Positions 11,411 to 22,138 are shown, counted from the first letter of the stretch. The stretch is 64,000 nucleotides of DNA from Hippopus hippopus (GCA_946811185.2 OX328101.1:27450122-27514121); one strand, 5' to 3'. The notes: generated by a model from the letters alone, not told the origin. Numbers and translations are program-made.

Positions 11411-11705
11411 TGAGTCGTCTGGATGGGACGCCTTTTTTTGTCAATCCAATCTTCCAGTTTGTTTTAACAACTTCCTTGTGTATACCTTTTTTTGTCCGGG
11501 CGATATTCTGTCGTCTCAATTTACCGTGGTATAATGGCACCAAATACACCTTCCTCACTTCCAAACTATTGTGTTGATTTCAAATATGGTCTTTATATTT
11601 GGTCATTACAACATGCTAATAGATCTATGTCATTTCAAAACACAAAATTCTATACGTTACTTGTTTAAAACTATGTTAGGACGGCTGGTTGATTGACATG
11701 ACATT

Positions 11706-11890
11706 GGCCTGCAACACGCCAGATAGGGCATTCGGACATTTGCTTAAAGTATCGTGCCTGATCAGCCTGCGCAGTCCGCGTAGACCAATTCGAAACGACT
11801 CTTTCGTGTCTTTTGTATTATTCTGTTTCGCGCAAGTCTACTGTAAGACAAAATCTAATGTAGTCGTAAAGTGCCGTCTTGTGTCGCAAT
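11706..11890. mobile_element. HpB MITE, truncated
   Basis: Starts GGCCTGCAACACGCC and continues with the family words GGGCATTCGGACATTTGC and CAGCCTGCGCAGTCCGCG. It is cut at the right by the HpC copy at 11901. Confidence 0.65.
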
Positions 11891-11900
11891 CAATGAAAAG

Positions 11901-12138
11901 GAGCCATGTTCTGTGAAAAGCGGGTTCAATACATTTGCAAAAAGTATCGACCCAGGTCAGTCTGCGCATTCCGCGCAGGCTGACCTGGATCGAAAACTTT
12001 TTGCTACTGGTAAATTTTCATTCTACCTCGTGATTCAGTCGGTTGTTAGACAAAATTTATCTTTTGTATTAATAATTACTTGCGTGATACGATGCATTAT
12101 GGAGAGGCATTGAACCCCCTCTTACCAGAGCGTGGCTC
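11901..12138. mobile_element. HpC hairpin MITE copy
   Basis: Termini GAGCCATGTTCTGTG and CCAGAGCGTGGCTC are inverted. The internal palindrome CCAGGTCAGTCTGCGCATTC with GCGCAGGCTGACCTGG lies near 11950–11990. Confidence 0.75.
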
Positions 12139-13525
12139 GAATATTTTAAAGAGGCCCTTATACTCATTTTAAGCCAGTTTTAACTCATTTTGTCTTTATT
12201 TTATCAAACTATAGTCATTCTTATGGCATGCCAAATATTGCGCCTGACGGTTGCAAGGTTGCTTAGATTACGGACGATAGAAAATGCATTTCGCCGAGTT
12301 GCGGCCTTCCATGTAAACACACTCGTAGTTTCCGGTTTTTGAATCGAAGATTTTCGATATATCCGTTATACACTCGGGTAGATTCATATAATGATCATGC
12401 ATTCTGTCACGTGACTATATTTGATCTTCGCCCGGCGTCTAATGAGGTAAACAAAGGAAAATGGAGGCTTCTCTGTTGCAGCCGTCTATTTTCAGACGGA
12501 GGTCACGGCCTATATACAAATTACACCGTATCCGATTCTAGGCGGAAACTAAGATAAATTTCCATGACGCACCGCCATTGTTTACAGCTTCGATCGTCAG
12601 CCAGTTTTCTTCTGACCAACGTTCGGTTTCTAATACAAATCTCCGTGTTTCTTTTTTTCAATTACACCATATATGTCAGTAATTTATCCATGTTTACACA
12701 AAGGACTGATTTCTGTACCATTCTAAATTGTTTGAAATTTAACTGCGTTTTTGCTCAGCGGCTGTAGACGGGCATCTTTAAGATTTAGCTAAGATAGTGC
12801 GGTATTATTGAACTGAGATAAATTAGGCTACTCTTCCTTAACTCTTCGTTGGTTTCCGTAAGGACCCGGCCTATAAGGTTTTACAAGTGTTAGATTGGAT
12901 ATTGTGGCAAGTGACAGTAAACCAGTCAGTGAATGTTCGGAACAGGAGGCTGGCCGAAGTATGTTGATGGATTATTACGGAATATATGCTGATAAAAATT
13001 AAGTTTGGCAACCAATATATCTACCATGGTGCATCAGCAAGTAAACATTGCATTTTAACATTATGGCATTGTCTCCTAGCATAAAGTAAGGCACGTAGAC
13101 AAGATATAGCAAGGAATTAAATTGGCATTGTACATCTAATGGTAAAAAGACGCCATTGGATAGGATTTAGCGTCGAATCATCTAGTATCGCGATATGTCG
13201 AAATTCGCGGCCATTTTGTTTGTCTCGTAAGTCACGCGATACTTAATAAAATCGAGGCTGATGATGTCATATCATTTATTGATGTTATCATCGCCTGCAA
13301 GAATCATAGAAAAATGGGGTTGAAATAGGCGAACCTAAAAAAAATCATATTCAAAACACGTGATTTCACCCCCTCCCTAAAAACAACAAATAATTTCAAG
13401 ACAAAACCGCATTTGGAAAAAAAATACACTTCCACCAGGATTTACTGTTAATGGCTGTCACATGACCGTGTCGGCGAGGGATGTGAAAAGTCAGTCTATT
13501 TCCAAAATGATGGTTTATTCTCACT
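12139..13525. other. Gene-free stretch
   Basis: No exon, repeat boundary or RNA gene that I can defend. It holds E-box-like CACGTGA words and ordinary A+T-rich sequence. Confidence 0.35.
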
Positions 13526-13527
13526 CT

Positions 13528-13648
13528 CCGCAAATATGCCATCTTTGCATGCCAAGGTGACAATTACTACGTCGATCTTATCAATATAATAACAAATATA
13601 AGATCTATGTACTGATTGTCACCTTGACTTGCGAAGATGCGAATATAC
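13528..13648. repeat. Foldback hairpin
   Basis: The left segment CATGCCAAGGTGACAAT is mirrored by ATTGTCACCTTGACTTGCG. The similarity extends to GCAAATATGCCATC against GAAGATGCGAATATAC. Arms are about 36 bases with a 47-base spacer. Likely a MITE remnant. Confidence 0.5.
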
Positions 13649-13912
13649 CTGGAAAACAAAATGGCTGCTATGTGTCGGATGTGACATGCTCACTGAAATA
13701 TTTTTGTGAACATTTGAAAAGAAAATGGACATGTCTTGTGTACTTGAAGAACACTATCAACCAACACATACAGATAAGTGAAGTTTCATTTTCACTCGTG
13801 TAATTTCAGAACTTTAACAAACAGTGACGCTTAATATCGCGATTGTCGGTGTGACAAAGGTACTTAAATAGACGTATGTAAATATAACAAGACTAACGTT
13901 AAACAGGAAAAC

Positions 13913-14131
13913 ATGTTTACTGAAGTATTAAACGCTATAGGCCTACTTGAAGAAGACGTAGACATTCCCATTGAAAAAATAAAACTTTACGTATCCAGAA
14001 GTTTGTGTTCAATCTATATGACAAGGTATAACAGCACAGAAAGAATAAAATTACTTATTAATCTCACAGTAGCTAGGAAGCCGGGTACATCGTATGTAAA
14101 TAAATGTTTTGATGAGATATATAGGATCTGA
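13913..14131 (+). CDS. Unidentified small ORF (72 aa), end overlaps a hairpin
   Basis: An ATG-initiated ORF beginning MFTEVLNAIGLLEEDVDIPI, rich in Lys, Ile and Leu, with no stop for 72 codons. No domain, signal peptide or membrane segment is evident. The stop falls just inside the inverted repeat at 14125, so the original frame may have been cut by that insertion. It could be a truncated exon or chance. It lies 0.7 kb upstream of the ankyrin–Mab21 gene on the same strand, with no splice link visible. Confidence 0.2.
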   Translation: MFTEVLNAIGLLEEDVDIPIEKIKLYVSRSLCSIYMTRYNSTERIKLLINLTVARKPGTSYVNKCFDEIYRI

Positions 14132-14271
14132 CATGAGTTGGCGTTGAGATAAAATTTTATTAAACGAGCCTAGGGAAAATGTTATTAAGTGAGCCTTTGG
14201 CGAGCTTAATGACATTTTTTCTTGACGAGTTTAATAAAATCTTTATCTCATACGCCAACGAATGTCAGATT
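14125..14271. mobile_element. Foldback hairpin, probable MITE
   Basis: About 70-base arms. The outer GATCTGACATGAGTTGGCG mirrors CGCCAACGAATGTCAGATTC. The inner TTATTAAACGAGCC mirrors GACGAGTTTAATAA, and AAGTGAGCC mirrors GGCGAGCTT at the tip. No coding. Confidence 0.7.
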
Positions 14272-14827
14272 CTTTTTATCACATAACGATATTTCACAAA
14301 TCATAGATTAGAAGATGCAAAACCATCTGTAGATGCACACGCGGTAATATCAATAAAACCCATTCTCCTCTATGAAATAGGTACAAAATGACGTCAAAAA
14401 TGACGTCGCACAACAGTGATATAAAACGTGTATGAGATAAGAAAATTCGTAATGGGTATATTACACTGCAAACAAGGGAGGTTATGTGATAAACATAAAA
14501 TACTTACTAGATCTATGATGCTTTGCTTTCAGATCATACATGTATAGTGATGAATACGAAGAACTGACAAACAAATGCTTTGTGATTCTGAAATACACAC
14601 ACAAACAAAATCTCTGGTGTTTGAAAAGTGATAACAACTGCACTTAACAGTATGTTTCCAACCACGATGGTGAAGGATAAAGCTTCGCAAAGCTAGCGAA
14701 ATTGTGTAAAAGGAATTTGAAAAAAAAAAAGAGCCGTTGTCTGTCGGAAAGTGGAAGCATCGAATACTCAAATGCTTCAGGCATTTCGGACAGGATAGCA
14801 GTTGTGAAAAGAAACTTTGTATTGAAA

Positions 14828-17683
14828 ATGGAGTATATTGAGGACACTATATTTCAAGCTATTTTGGACAAGAACAACCGCGTTGTTTCAGAATGCATCG
14901 CGAACGGAGCAACAGCTATATCAAGAAGCCTAGGCGGCGAGATGGTTTTACATTTTGCGTGTCTAAACAGCAACCTAGACGCACTAGAGCTATTGAAGGC
15001 AACACTAAAGGAAGGAGACATAGATACGATAAATATTGAAGAGGACGATACTATTTGTGGTACCGCGTTGCACATGTCCATGGATGGACAAGTCGATACA
15101 GAAGTAGTTAAGCTGCTTCTAGATTGGGGTGCTGATCCAAACGCCAAAAATGCTAAAGGTTCGTCAGTCTTGCATGAACTAATATATAGAGCCTGGGAAG
15201 ACTTTCAGGACGACTTTCAATCTGAAGAAAGCATGTGGGAAGATATTGAAGACAGCGACTTATCGGCCAGTGATGTAGACAGCAGAAATGAAAATGGCAA
15301 CTCTAAATTTTATGATGAAATGGACGATAGCAAAGGGTACAGCTATTTCAGAAAGCTCCGTCTACTTGTTCGATATAATGTGGACATCAATATTCCACAT
15401 TCAGGGACAAAAATGACTCCGTTACATTTCTGGTGTCAAAACTTTCATTGGAGCATGGAGATGTGTGTGGAAACTGAAATCAAACACTGGTGTTCAGAGT
15501 TCCTGCAACTAATGTTAGAAAATGGTGCTGATCCTAATATGTTGAATGAAAGAGGTGAAACCCCGTTGCATTATCTATCGCAACGCCATTATAAACCACA
15601 ACATGTTCACTTTATGAATTCATTTCGAGAAATGTTAAAGCATATAGTGCCGAAACTGATTGATGTCGATCAACAAAACATATATGGAAGAACTCTACTA
15701 CAGTGCGCCGTTGAACACAGTAACACTGTCTTTATCAGGATGTTGATGGAATGCTTTCAAGATCTAAATATCAATTGTCAAGACCACTTTGGTTTGAGTG
15801 CCCTTCACCAAATAACACATAACTTAAATCATGATGAAATGGATTTCATCCGAGAAATGCTAAATGCATTCGTTTCCAAAGCAGCTAATGTGAACCTACA
15901 GGACAAGCATGGTCTGACCCCACTACATCATGCCCTTCAGTTGAACAATCGTGCTGCAACGACGGCCTTACTACAAGCAAGTGCGCAAAAAGATGTGAAA
16001 GATAAACAGGGCAGAACAGCAGTAGATGTTGCAAGAATTCTTCGTAATGAAGCTAGTCTGGCTGTACTCGACTTTATTAGCACGCCAGCTATGGATTTAG
16101 ACTCCACAGATATCAATAAAACAAGCCAAAAGGATGTAAATGCGTGTCTTATTACAGATATAAGTTGTGGTCGGTATTTTCCTCTCTGTTGTAACAAGAC
16201 GTACAGTCGGAAAGATGCACATGCTGATCAAACTGAAAAAGTACTCGATTCAGATATAGAGGAATGGTTAAAGACATATCCAATGTGCCTACATAATAAA
16301 ACTTTGGTTCTTCAGAATGCCATCAGTGCACTGGAAACTAATACAGATCAGGCAAATTTAGATAGCATAGACACCCGTTCTATGATGAAGGAAATCTACG
16401 AACTTGCATTGAGAGTAACAGAAATCGTCAAAAGTTTGAATCCCGTGTTCGAAGCACGCGTAATATTTGGAGGTAGTGTCTCAGAAGGAACTAAAATTGG
16501 TGCATGTGATGAATTTGATCTAGTATTTGACTTATGGAAACTGCGAGACTGTTGCAATATAGTCGAATGCACTGATGATGAAACAAGGGGTTTCGCTCGA
16601 TTAAAGGTATCTAACAGAGATGAACTTGTGAAAAATGAGCTTTCAAATCTTATTAACACAGATGGCTGTTTGAGTCGCGTTAATACAAGCAACGAATTTC
16701 ACAGATTACTGGAAAAAGCGTTGAATGTTAAAGATGTGTGGGATTGCACCAACTACTTCTCATTCTGGGGGACGACGAATGCTGAGGGAGAATGTTCTAA
16801 TATAGGACAGCTGAAGTTGGTCTGGTACGGTCCTTGGTGTGTTCGTCAAGACGTTAGCGTGGACATCGCACCCGTGGTAAGGATTAGTGATTGGCAATCT
16901 GTCCATTGTAATTCAAAAGTGCAGATTGTTAAGCAGCATTGTGTAGAATCTATTGGATGTTATCTGGTGATGAAGGATCCTCAAAGATACCTTGGTGAGA
17001 TACATGAACTGGATGAAGAAGATGCAAATGTGATGAAGGAAAGGAATCTATATTTTGAATCATTGTTTAAGATTTCCTTGTCACAAGTTGAGCATGCCAC
17101 TATGCGTTTTCTGCCGCCCGAAATTAAAATGGGATACAAAATAGCTAAAAGTATTCAGTTGCAATGCCCAAAGGTCTTGTTCCGCATTTCAGATATATTC
17201 ATTGACAGCCTGCCCTGTGGAGATATAGACATCGATGCCAAAGCTGGAATGGACGAGGTTCGTGGTATAATACACGTCACTGAATACCTGACCAGCTATG
17301 TACTGAAAACGGGCTTGTTTCACGAGTTACACGACCAAGACGTCCTGGTATCGTTTTCAGACGTGGACCTCCATCCAGATAACTGGAACAGAAGGGTTAT
17401 AGACGATGCTGACTGCAGGCTAAATAAAGTCACAAAGACTGAATTAACTGAAGCAGTCACGTGGGCGGGAAGGATTTATAAACGTCTACTTTTGCTTGTG
17501 CAAGAACAGCAGACTATTCCAGAGTACTTCTTGCCGAAAATGGCTGCTACGAAGGTGACAGGAGAAACAGGTTCTGTTGTAAAAATCACAAGTACTTTCC
17601 TTAAAATTCTTATTCACTTGCTTGAGAACTTCGAAGTTCAAGACGGACTCTGTGGTGATGAAGAAAAGCTTTGCGGTACTTAA
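14828..17683 (+). CDS. Ankyrin-repeat Mab21/cGAS-like receptor (cGLR), intronless
   Basis: Predicted to be a cytosolic innate sensor. Its C-terminal half is a Mab21/cGAS-type nucleotidyltransferase, a family that turns nucleic-acid sensing into cyclic (di)nucleotide signals for STING. Seen: one 951-codon ORF. I chose the ATG at 14828 (A at –3, G at +4); the frame is open 42 codons upstream but without an ATG. Residues about 36–416 hold about nine ankyrin repeats (for example KLLLDWGADPNAKN, RGETPLHYLS, HGLTPLHHAL), the third interrupted by an acidic insert. The NTase shows a glycine-rich GGSVSEG at 548–554 (S550), E562 and D564 in DEFDLVF, and the third acid D679 in VSVDIAP. The Mab21 helical part has LTSYVLKTGLFHEL. 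I see no zinc ribbon of the vertebrate cGAS type. An AATAAA lies at 17772, about 90 bp after the stop. Which ligand it senses and which product it makes cannot be told. An inactive pattern-recognition paralogue is less likely because the triad is intact. Confidence 0.93.
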   Translation: MEYIEDTIFQAILDKNNRVVSECIANGATAISRSLGGEMVLHFACLNSNLDALELLKATLKEGDIDTINIEEDDTICGTALHMSMDGQVDTEVVKLLLDWGADPNAKNAKGSSVLHELIYRAWEDFQDDFQSEESMWEDIEDSDLSASDVDSRNENGNSKFYDEMDDSKGYSYFRKLRLLVRYNVDINIPHSGTKMTPLHFWCQNFHWSMEMCVETEIKHWCSEFLQLMLENGADPNMLNERGETPLHYLSQRHYKPQHVHFMNSFREMLKHIVPKLIDVDQQNIYGRTLLQCAVEHSNTVFIRMLMECFQDLNINCQDHFGLSALHQITHNLNHDEMDFIREMLNAFVSKAANVNLQDKHGLTPLHHALQLNNRAATTALLQASAQKDVKDKQGRTAVDVARILRNEASLAVLDFISTPAMDLDSTDINKTSQKDVNACLITDISCGRYFPLCCNKTYSRKDAHADQTEKVLDSDIEEWLKTYPMCLHNKTLVLQNAISALETNTDQANLDSIDTRSMMKEIYELALRVTEIVKSLNPVFEARVIFGGSVSEGTKIGACDEFDLVFDLWKLRDCCNIVECTDDETRGFARLKVSNRDELVKNELSNLINTDGCLSRVNTSNEFHRLLEKALNVKDVWDCTNYFSFWGTTNAEGECSNIGQLKLVWYGPWCVRQDVSVDIAPVVRISDWQSVHCNSKVQIVKQHCVESIGCYLVMKDPQRYLGEIHELDEEDANVMKERNLYFESLFKISLSQVEHATMRFLPPEIKMGYKIAKSIQLQCPKVLFRISDIFIDSLPCGDIDIDAKAGMDEVRGIIHVTEYLTSYVLKTGLFHELHDQDVLVSFSDVDLHPDNWNRRVIDDADCRLNKVTKTELTEAVTWAGRIYKRLLLLVQEQQTIPEYFLPKMAATKVTGETGSVVKITSTFLKILIHLLENFEVQDGLCGDEEKLCGT

Positions 17684-17771
17684 CAGTTTTTAAATGTTTT
17701 TCATGCACACTGAAGTGACAACACCTTACAAATACAACTGTGAAAATGTATTTGTATATATTGATGATGAA

Positions 17772-17777
17772 AATAAA
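17772..17777 (+). terminator. Polyadenylation signal for the ankyrin–cGLR gene
   Basis: Canonical AATAAA 89 bp after the stop codon, in A+T-rich sequence. Confidence 0.6.
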
Positions 17778-18257
17778 AAATATACTTACACGCATGGTTT
17801 GATACACGAATAACTGTTACACAAGGAGAATCGCTCTTTTTAAGCAATACCTTTATCAGCCAAAATTGTTTTCAAAAAATATTCTCCTTTAAAATGGAAA
17901 CAAGTTATCTTCAACCAACGGGATTCCAGCCAAAGGTCTTGGTGTTTTGAAGATTCACAACTTTCCTAACAAGACAAAAGAGCTTTCCTTTATTTTTTAC
18001 TTTTTGTAAAACCTTTTCATTTCAAACCGCTGTTTAATTCATTACCTCCTGCAGTAGATTTGAAGCAGAAATCTTTGAAAAATCCTTGTAAAACCAACAA
18101 AAAGATTTAATGACTGAGAACTCTAGTAAGCATAATGGCTAAAAACAGACATTGCTCATTTTGAGCACTTTAGTCCTTTGCCATGTTTTCAAAAGTGGCA
18201 TGCTGCCAGAAAAGTTGACATTGGGACATACTGAAAACAAAACAGTGCTTTTAATGC
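17778..18257. other. Gene-free stretch
   Basis: Spacer between the ankyrin–cGLR gene and a MITE-rich tract; nothing else seen. Confidence 0.35.
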
Positions 18258-18498
18258 TCAACTCTTTATCAGATGACATTATTTTACACTTACCTTATTT
18301 GAAATTTTTAATCCTTTAATATTTTCAGTTTAAGAAAAGGAAAACAAATATGGCTATAATGAAGGAATTTGTCCTCGAAAGGGTAGGGAATATCATGGAA
18401 AAAGAGAAAATGCTGGTTACGGGCATTTTCTTGTTTTCCCATGATGTTTTCAAAACCACAGACTTCTTAAAACTTGGGATAGTTTGGTAAGGGATCAA
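18258..18498. mobile_element. HpA MITE copy flanked by TCAA
   Basis: Termini TCAACTCTTTATCA and TTGGTAAGGGATCAA. Both flanking tetramers are TCAA instead of TTAA. The central palindrome is at 18390–18455. Confidence 0.7.
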
Positions 18499-18714
18499 GT
18501 TCATGTCATCTCCTCTTTCCTTGGAAGGGGTTTTCAACAGCATGATTTTGCGTACCATCTGTATGGGAATCTTGTACCAGTGTGATGTGAACAGTGAAAA
18601 AATATACAGCACTTTGAATTGACATAGTGTTCTTCTTTACTTACAAATTACAAACAATATGAAACAAACAATCACAGGCAGGATAAGCATTCAGCTTTAT
18701 AGTTTTCTGATTTT

Positions 18715-18855
18715 GTTTGAGTGTCCTTGGGCAAAACACTTCAGAGCCACTGCTTTGTATTAGTGGAACCAAGGTCACACCTACATGAATAAGCTGTAGC
18801 TATGACATGACAGAAATGATGTTGAAAGTGGCATAAAACATCAATAAATTCATTC
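18715..18855 (+). repeat. SINE 3' part
   Basis: GTCCTTGGGCAAAACACTTC and GACAGAAATGATGTTGAAAG match the body and tail words of the SINE at 1.05–1.26 kb. The head is not recognisable. Confidence 0.5.
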
Positions 18856-18928
18856 TGATATAATTTCATGAGGAACAAACATTGATACAGATAATCATGA
18901 CAAGAAAATTTAATCGATCTTTGATGAT

Positions 18929-19379
18929 TTAACCCGTTACCGCACAATCCCAGGTTTTGTTAACTGTGAGGAAGAACATATGGCCTACAACATGCAAAAA
19001 GGGGCATTCGGACATTTGCGTAAAGTGTTGTTCCGGATCAGCCTACGCAGTCCGTGCAAGACTAATTGGAAACAACAATTTCCATTCTTATGTAATTTTC
19101 TCTTTTGTGCGAATCTACGTACTGTAGGACAAAATCTTATGTAATCATAAAGTGCTGTCTCAGATTAGCCTGCGCAGAGTGCGCAGTCTTATCAGAGATG
19201 GCACTTTAAGCAAATGTCTGGTTGCCCCTTTTCCCGTGTTGCAGGCCATATATGAAAGACTTTGGGAAAAGCAGAAATGCTGATAACTAGCATTTTCCTT
19301 TTTCCATAATGTTTTCTTCCCTGTAAAAGGGTATTTCTTTGAGCCCTATCTAGATTGTCATCTACAGATGCTTTCAAAT
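18929..19379. mobile_element. HpA MITE copy split by an HpB insertion
   Basis: The left part starts TTAACCCGTTACCGCACAAT and is interrupted at 18981. It resumes after 19247 with the hairpin (GGGAAAAGCAGAAATGCTG…) and ends near 19379 in CTACAGATGCTTTCAAAT. The right terminus is missing. Confidence 0.75.
18982..19247. mobile_element. HpB MITE copy inserted in HpA
   Basis: Termini GGCCTACAACATGC and GTGTTGCAGGCC are inverted. ATAT immediately outside both ends may be a target-site duplication. Internal CAGCCTACGCAGTCCG and GCCTGCGCAGAGTGCGC form partial palindromes. Confidence 0.8.
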
Positions 19380-19737
19380 AGCTTGGGTTCCAGATGGATC
19401 ATTTTTTTCTTTTATACAATCAGACGTTACTTTGTCAAAAATAAAGCAACAAACAATTGTGTGACACATCTGTTTGGACCATGAAAAGGGACTGCGATAA
19501 AAAATGATTAAAACATTAATACCACCTGGACCCAGGCTAGCTTTCAAATTGGATATGTCTAAATTTAGTTAAGTGGTAAAGGCTTACAGGATAGTACTTT
19601 TTGGACAATGTAGACCAACATCACATGAACCTTATACATGTATTCCAATAATGCAAGGCATTTTTTCAGAGTTATCTGAAAATTTGACAGTTTGGTCAAA
19701 TCCTTCATCAAATTTATTTGTCAGGCATAAGTTTTAC

Positions 19738-19990
19738 AAAAGAACAGGGGAAAACAAGGAAAGCATCATTAGATCTTGACCAAATTTTTGAGACCTGTTC
19801 AATTTCAAAGTCTGTGCAGGCAAAAAACTTAATTTGGCTCATATAATGGTTTTGTTTTTGAATGAGTAGAAAACATTGTGGGAAAAGAAGAAAATACTGG
19901 TTACCAGCATTTTCTTCTTTTCCAAAATTGTTTTCAAAGTCCATTCTCCTCGGGGTCATTAAAACCCAGGATTGTGTGGTAAAAGGTTAA
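19738..19990. mobile_element. HpA MITE copy, left end eroded
   Basis: Central palindrome at 19869–19933 and right end TGTGGTAAAAGGTTAA. Left terminus not recognisable. Confidence 0.65.
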
Positions 19991-20323
19991 ATCATTTTGT
20001 ATAAGCCATTTCTACATTGACCCAAAACTAGCATAAATTTAACTAAGTACAAACACTTAGAGGAAACTAAAAATTTGTCATGAAGTGATATGAAAATCAT
20101 GATGTGGAAAGGCGAAACTTCTGTCAAAAAGAGTAGCTCCTTTACCCACAATGATTTCCAAAGCTGTCAGTTGTAGGGTCATCAAAAACAGTATCTGTAC
20201 ATTTGAGAGTTGAAGAAGGTCAGCATGTATATAAAATACCCAAATTAAATGTACGAAGTTTCACACTAGAAGTAGCTCCGCTGCAAGACATTTCCTAAAT
20301 ATTCAATCCATTACAGGCTTTTT
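19991..20323. other. Spacer with a degraded hairpin
   Basis: No gene. A weak HpA-like fragment (GTAGCTCCTTTACCCACAAT) lies around 20142–20160. Confidence 0.3.
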
Positions 20324-20540
20324 TTAACCCTTCACCAAATAATTCTGTGTTTTATGACTACGAACAAGAAGGCTTTTGGAAATACTGTAAGAGGAAGACA
20401 ATAGTTTCCAACATTTTTTCCTTTCCACAATCTTTCATTCCCTTTGGAAAGTGAATTTTATCATTCGACTCAAATTTGTCATCTGCAAACACCTTCAATT
20501 TGGGCAAGTCTAATATCTTATTGCCTGGGAATGAGTCATA
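20324..20540. mobile_element. Diverged HpA MITE copy
   Basis: Left end TTAACCCTTCACCAAATAAT; internal words TGCAAACACCTTCAATTTGG and GGCAAGTCTAATATCTTATTG follow the family order. The palindrome is badly eroded. Confidence 0.55.
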
Positions 20541-20567
20541 CTAACTTTACTAACATAGAGGAGACAT

Positions 20568-20716
20568 TTAAAACGGTAACATCATTTCTCAATGATGTAG
20601 GAAAAAATGTAGGAAAAGCAGCTATTACTTATAATATACACTTTTAACTCTTTTTACCACTATGTTTTCTAAAGTTGCTGCCTCTAAAAATTCATATGTA
20701 TAAAGTAAAGGGTTAA
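20568..20716. mobile_element. HpA MITE fragment
   Basis: GGAAAAAATGTAGGAAAAGC, CTTTTTACCACTATGTTTTC and the end AGTAAAGGGTTAA match the right half of HpA. Confidence 0.45.
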
Positions 20717-20988
20717 GTCAAGTTTGACATAATTTTTTTAACTGATGTAAACTTAATAATGATTCTCTAGAAATGAATTTCATTCATTTTAATACAAGCC
20801 TCACTTCAAGGCACCTACTTTTTATAATTTCAGAAATATATAACAGCACAAAATATTAATTTTGTAATGTTATTTCAATATGATTTTTCTAGTAGGTTCA
20901 TTCACTGCATAAAACCTGGAGGAACAGTGAGTTACATGATTTGATCAACAAACAGAAATGCACGAAATAGGCACCCGAGTCATTATCA

Positions 20989-21192
20989 TTAACACTTAGG
21001 CTGCTAAGCACCACTTTGTGGGCTTTTGCGGACAGTGTAGATCCAAAATCAGACTGCACAGAACGTGCAGTCTTATCTTGATTGACACTCTCTGATACGG
21101 TGAGATCTATCCAAAGAGCACAATGTTTAAATTGTAAACTACATGTATAGTTTTTCACAAATGGCTGGAAACCTTTAGTGTGATTTATTTAA
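20989..21192. mobile_element. HpD MITE copy
   Basis: Starts TTAACACTTAGGCTGCTAAG and has the palindrome words AGATCCAAAATCAGACTGCA and TGCAGTCTTATCTTGAT. Ends at a TTAA. Confidence 0.65.
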
Positions 21193-21196
21193 CAGC

Positions 21197-21426
21197 TTAA
21201 CTCTTTACCAAATGACAATTTTTTGCACTCGTCCAAATTCAAATTTGTTGTAGACGACAAATTAACTGTGGCTTAATTTATGAAACTTGACTCTGATACG
21301 GTAGAAAACATTTGTGGGAAAAACAGAAAATGCTGGTTAGCAGCATTTTCTCTTTTTCCCACAAAGTTTTTAAATAGCATCTTTCCCAGGGTCATTTAAA
21401 CTTGGGACTGTGTGGTAAAGAGTTAA
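21197..21426. mobile_element. HpA MITE copy
   Basis: TTAACTCTTTACCAAATGAC to GTGGTAAAGAGTTAA, 230 bp, TTAA at both ends, with a good central palindrome at 21303–21370. Confidence 0.85.
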
Positions 21427-21624
21427 GGGTTAAAGAGTGAAGTCTTTAGAAGTCTTGAGTGGAATAAATATGTCATCCCACTGACATTCATCAATGGTTT
21501 ATAATATCTATGCAGCAGCCGACTTTGAAAACAAACCTTGTACAATTTGAAATTTAGAAACTCTTGAGAATTACACAAAGAACATCATTTAGAATGGTTG
21601 GTAAATACAGACCCAAGTATCTTA

Positions 21625-21836
21625 TTAACCCTTAGGCTGCTAAGCCTGACTCACTGACCTTTTGCAAACAGTGTAGATCAAGATCAGACTGCACAAAACG
21701 TGCAGTCTGATCAGTGATCTACACTGTCCGATAAGGAAATATTATTTCCCAAAACATAACTTTAAAATAGGAATATTTTGGTTTTTAATATGGAAATGAA
21801 AATTTAATTTTAGTAATTTAGCAGGATAAGGGTTAA
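21625..21836. mobile_element. HpD MITE copy, best preserved
   Basis: Termini TTAACCCTTAGGCTGC and GCAGGATAAGGGTTAA, with TTAA at both ends and 212 bp. Palindrome CAGTGTAGATCAAGATCAGA against TGATCAGTGATCTACACTG around 21669–21727. Confidence 0.8.
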
Positions 21837-21909
21837 CCAACCAATCCAGCATGCATTCTTAGTCTCATTTTCAAAATTTATTTAAATTTAAGACTAACAT
21901 CAGTTCTGA

Positions 21910-22138
21910 TTAACTCTTTACCATACGGCTAAGTTTTAGACTGGTCCAAATTTAAAGCAATTGCAGACGACATTTAAATCTGACTAAAAAATTGAAATTT
22001 GCTTCTGCAAGGGAAGAAAACATGATGGAAATAGGAGAAAATGCTGGTTACCAGCGTTTTCTCCTTTTACCACCATGTTTTTAAAAGGCTTCTTTCTTGG
22101 GGGATGTTAAAAATCGGGACTGTAGGGTAAAGGGTTCA
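21910..22138. mobile_element. HpA MITE copy
   Basis: TTAACTCTTTACCATACGGC to GGGTAAAGGGTTCA; the right TTAA has become TTCA. Palindrome 22016–22082. Confidence 0.8.

Noticed and set aside
11130..11534. 134-codon ORF
   Set aside because: It reads through the palindromic TTAA element at 11190–11410, and its two halves mirror each other at DNA level.
14702..14827. Upstream extension of the ankyrin–cGLR ORF
   Set aside because: The extension has no ATG; it would start at TTG and encodes a Lys/Ser-rich stretch without family support. The ATG at 14828 has a better context.
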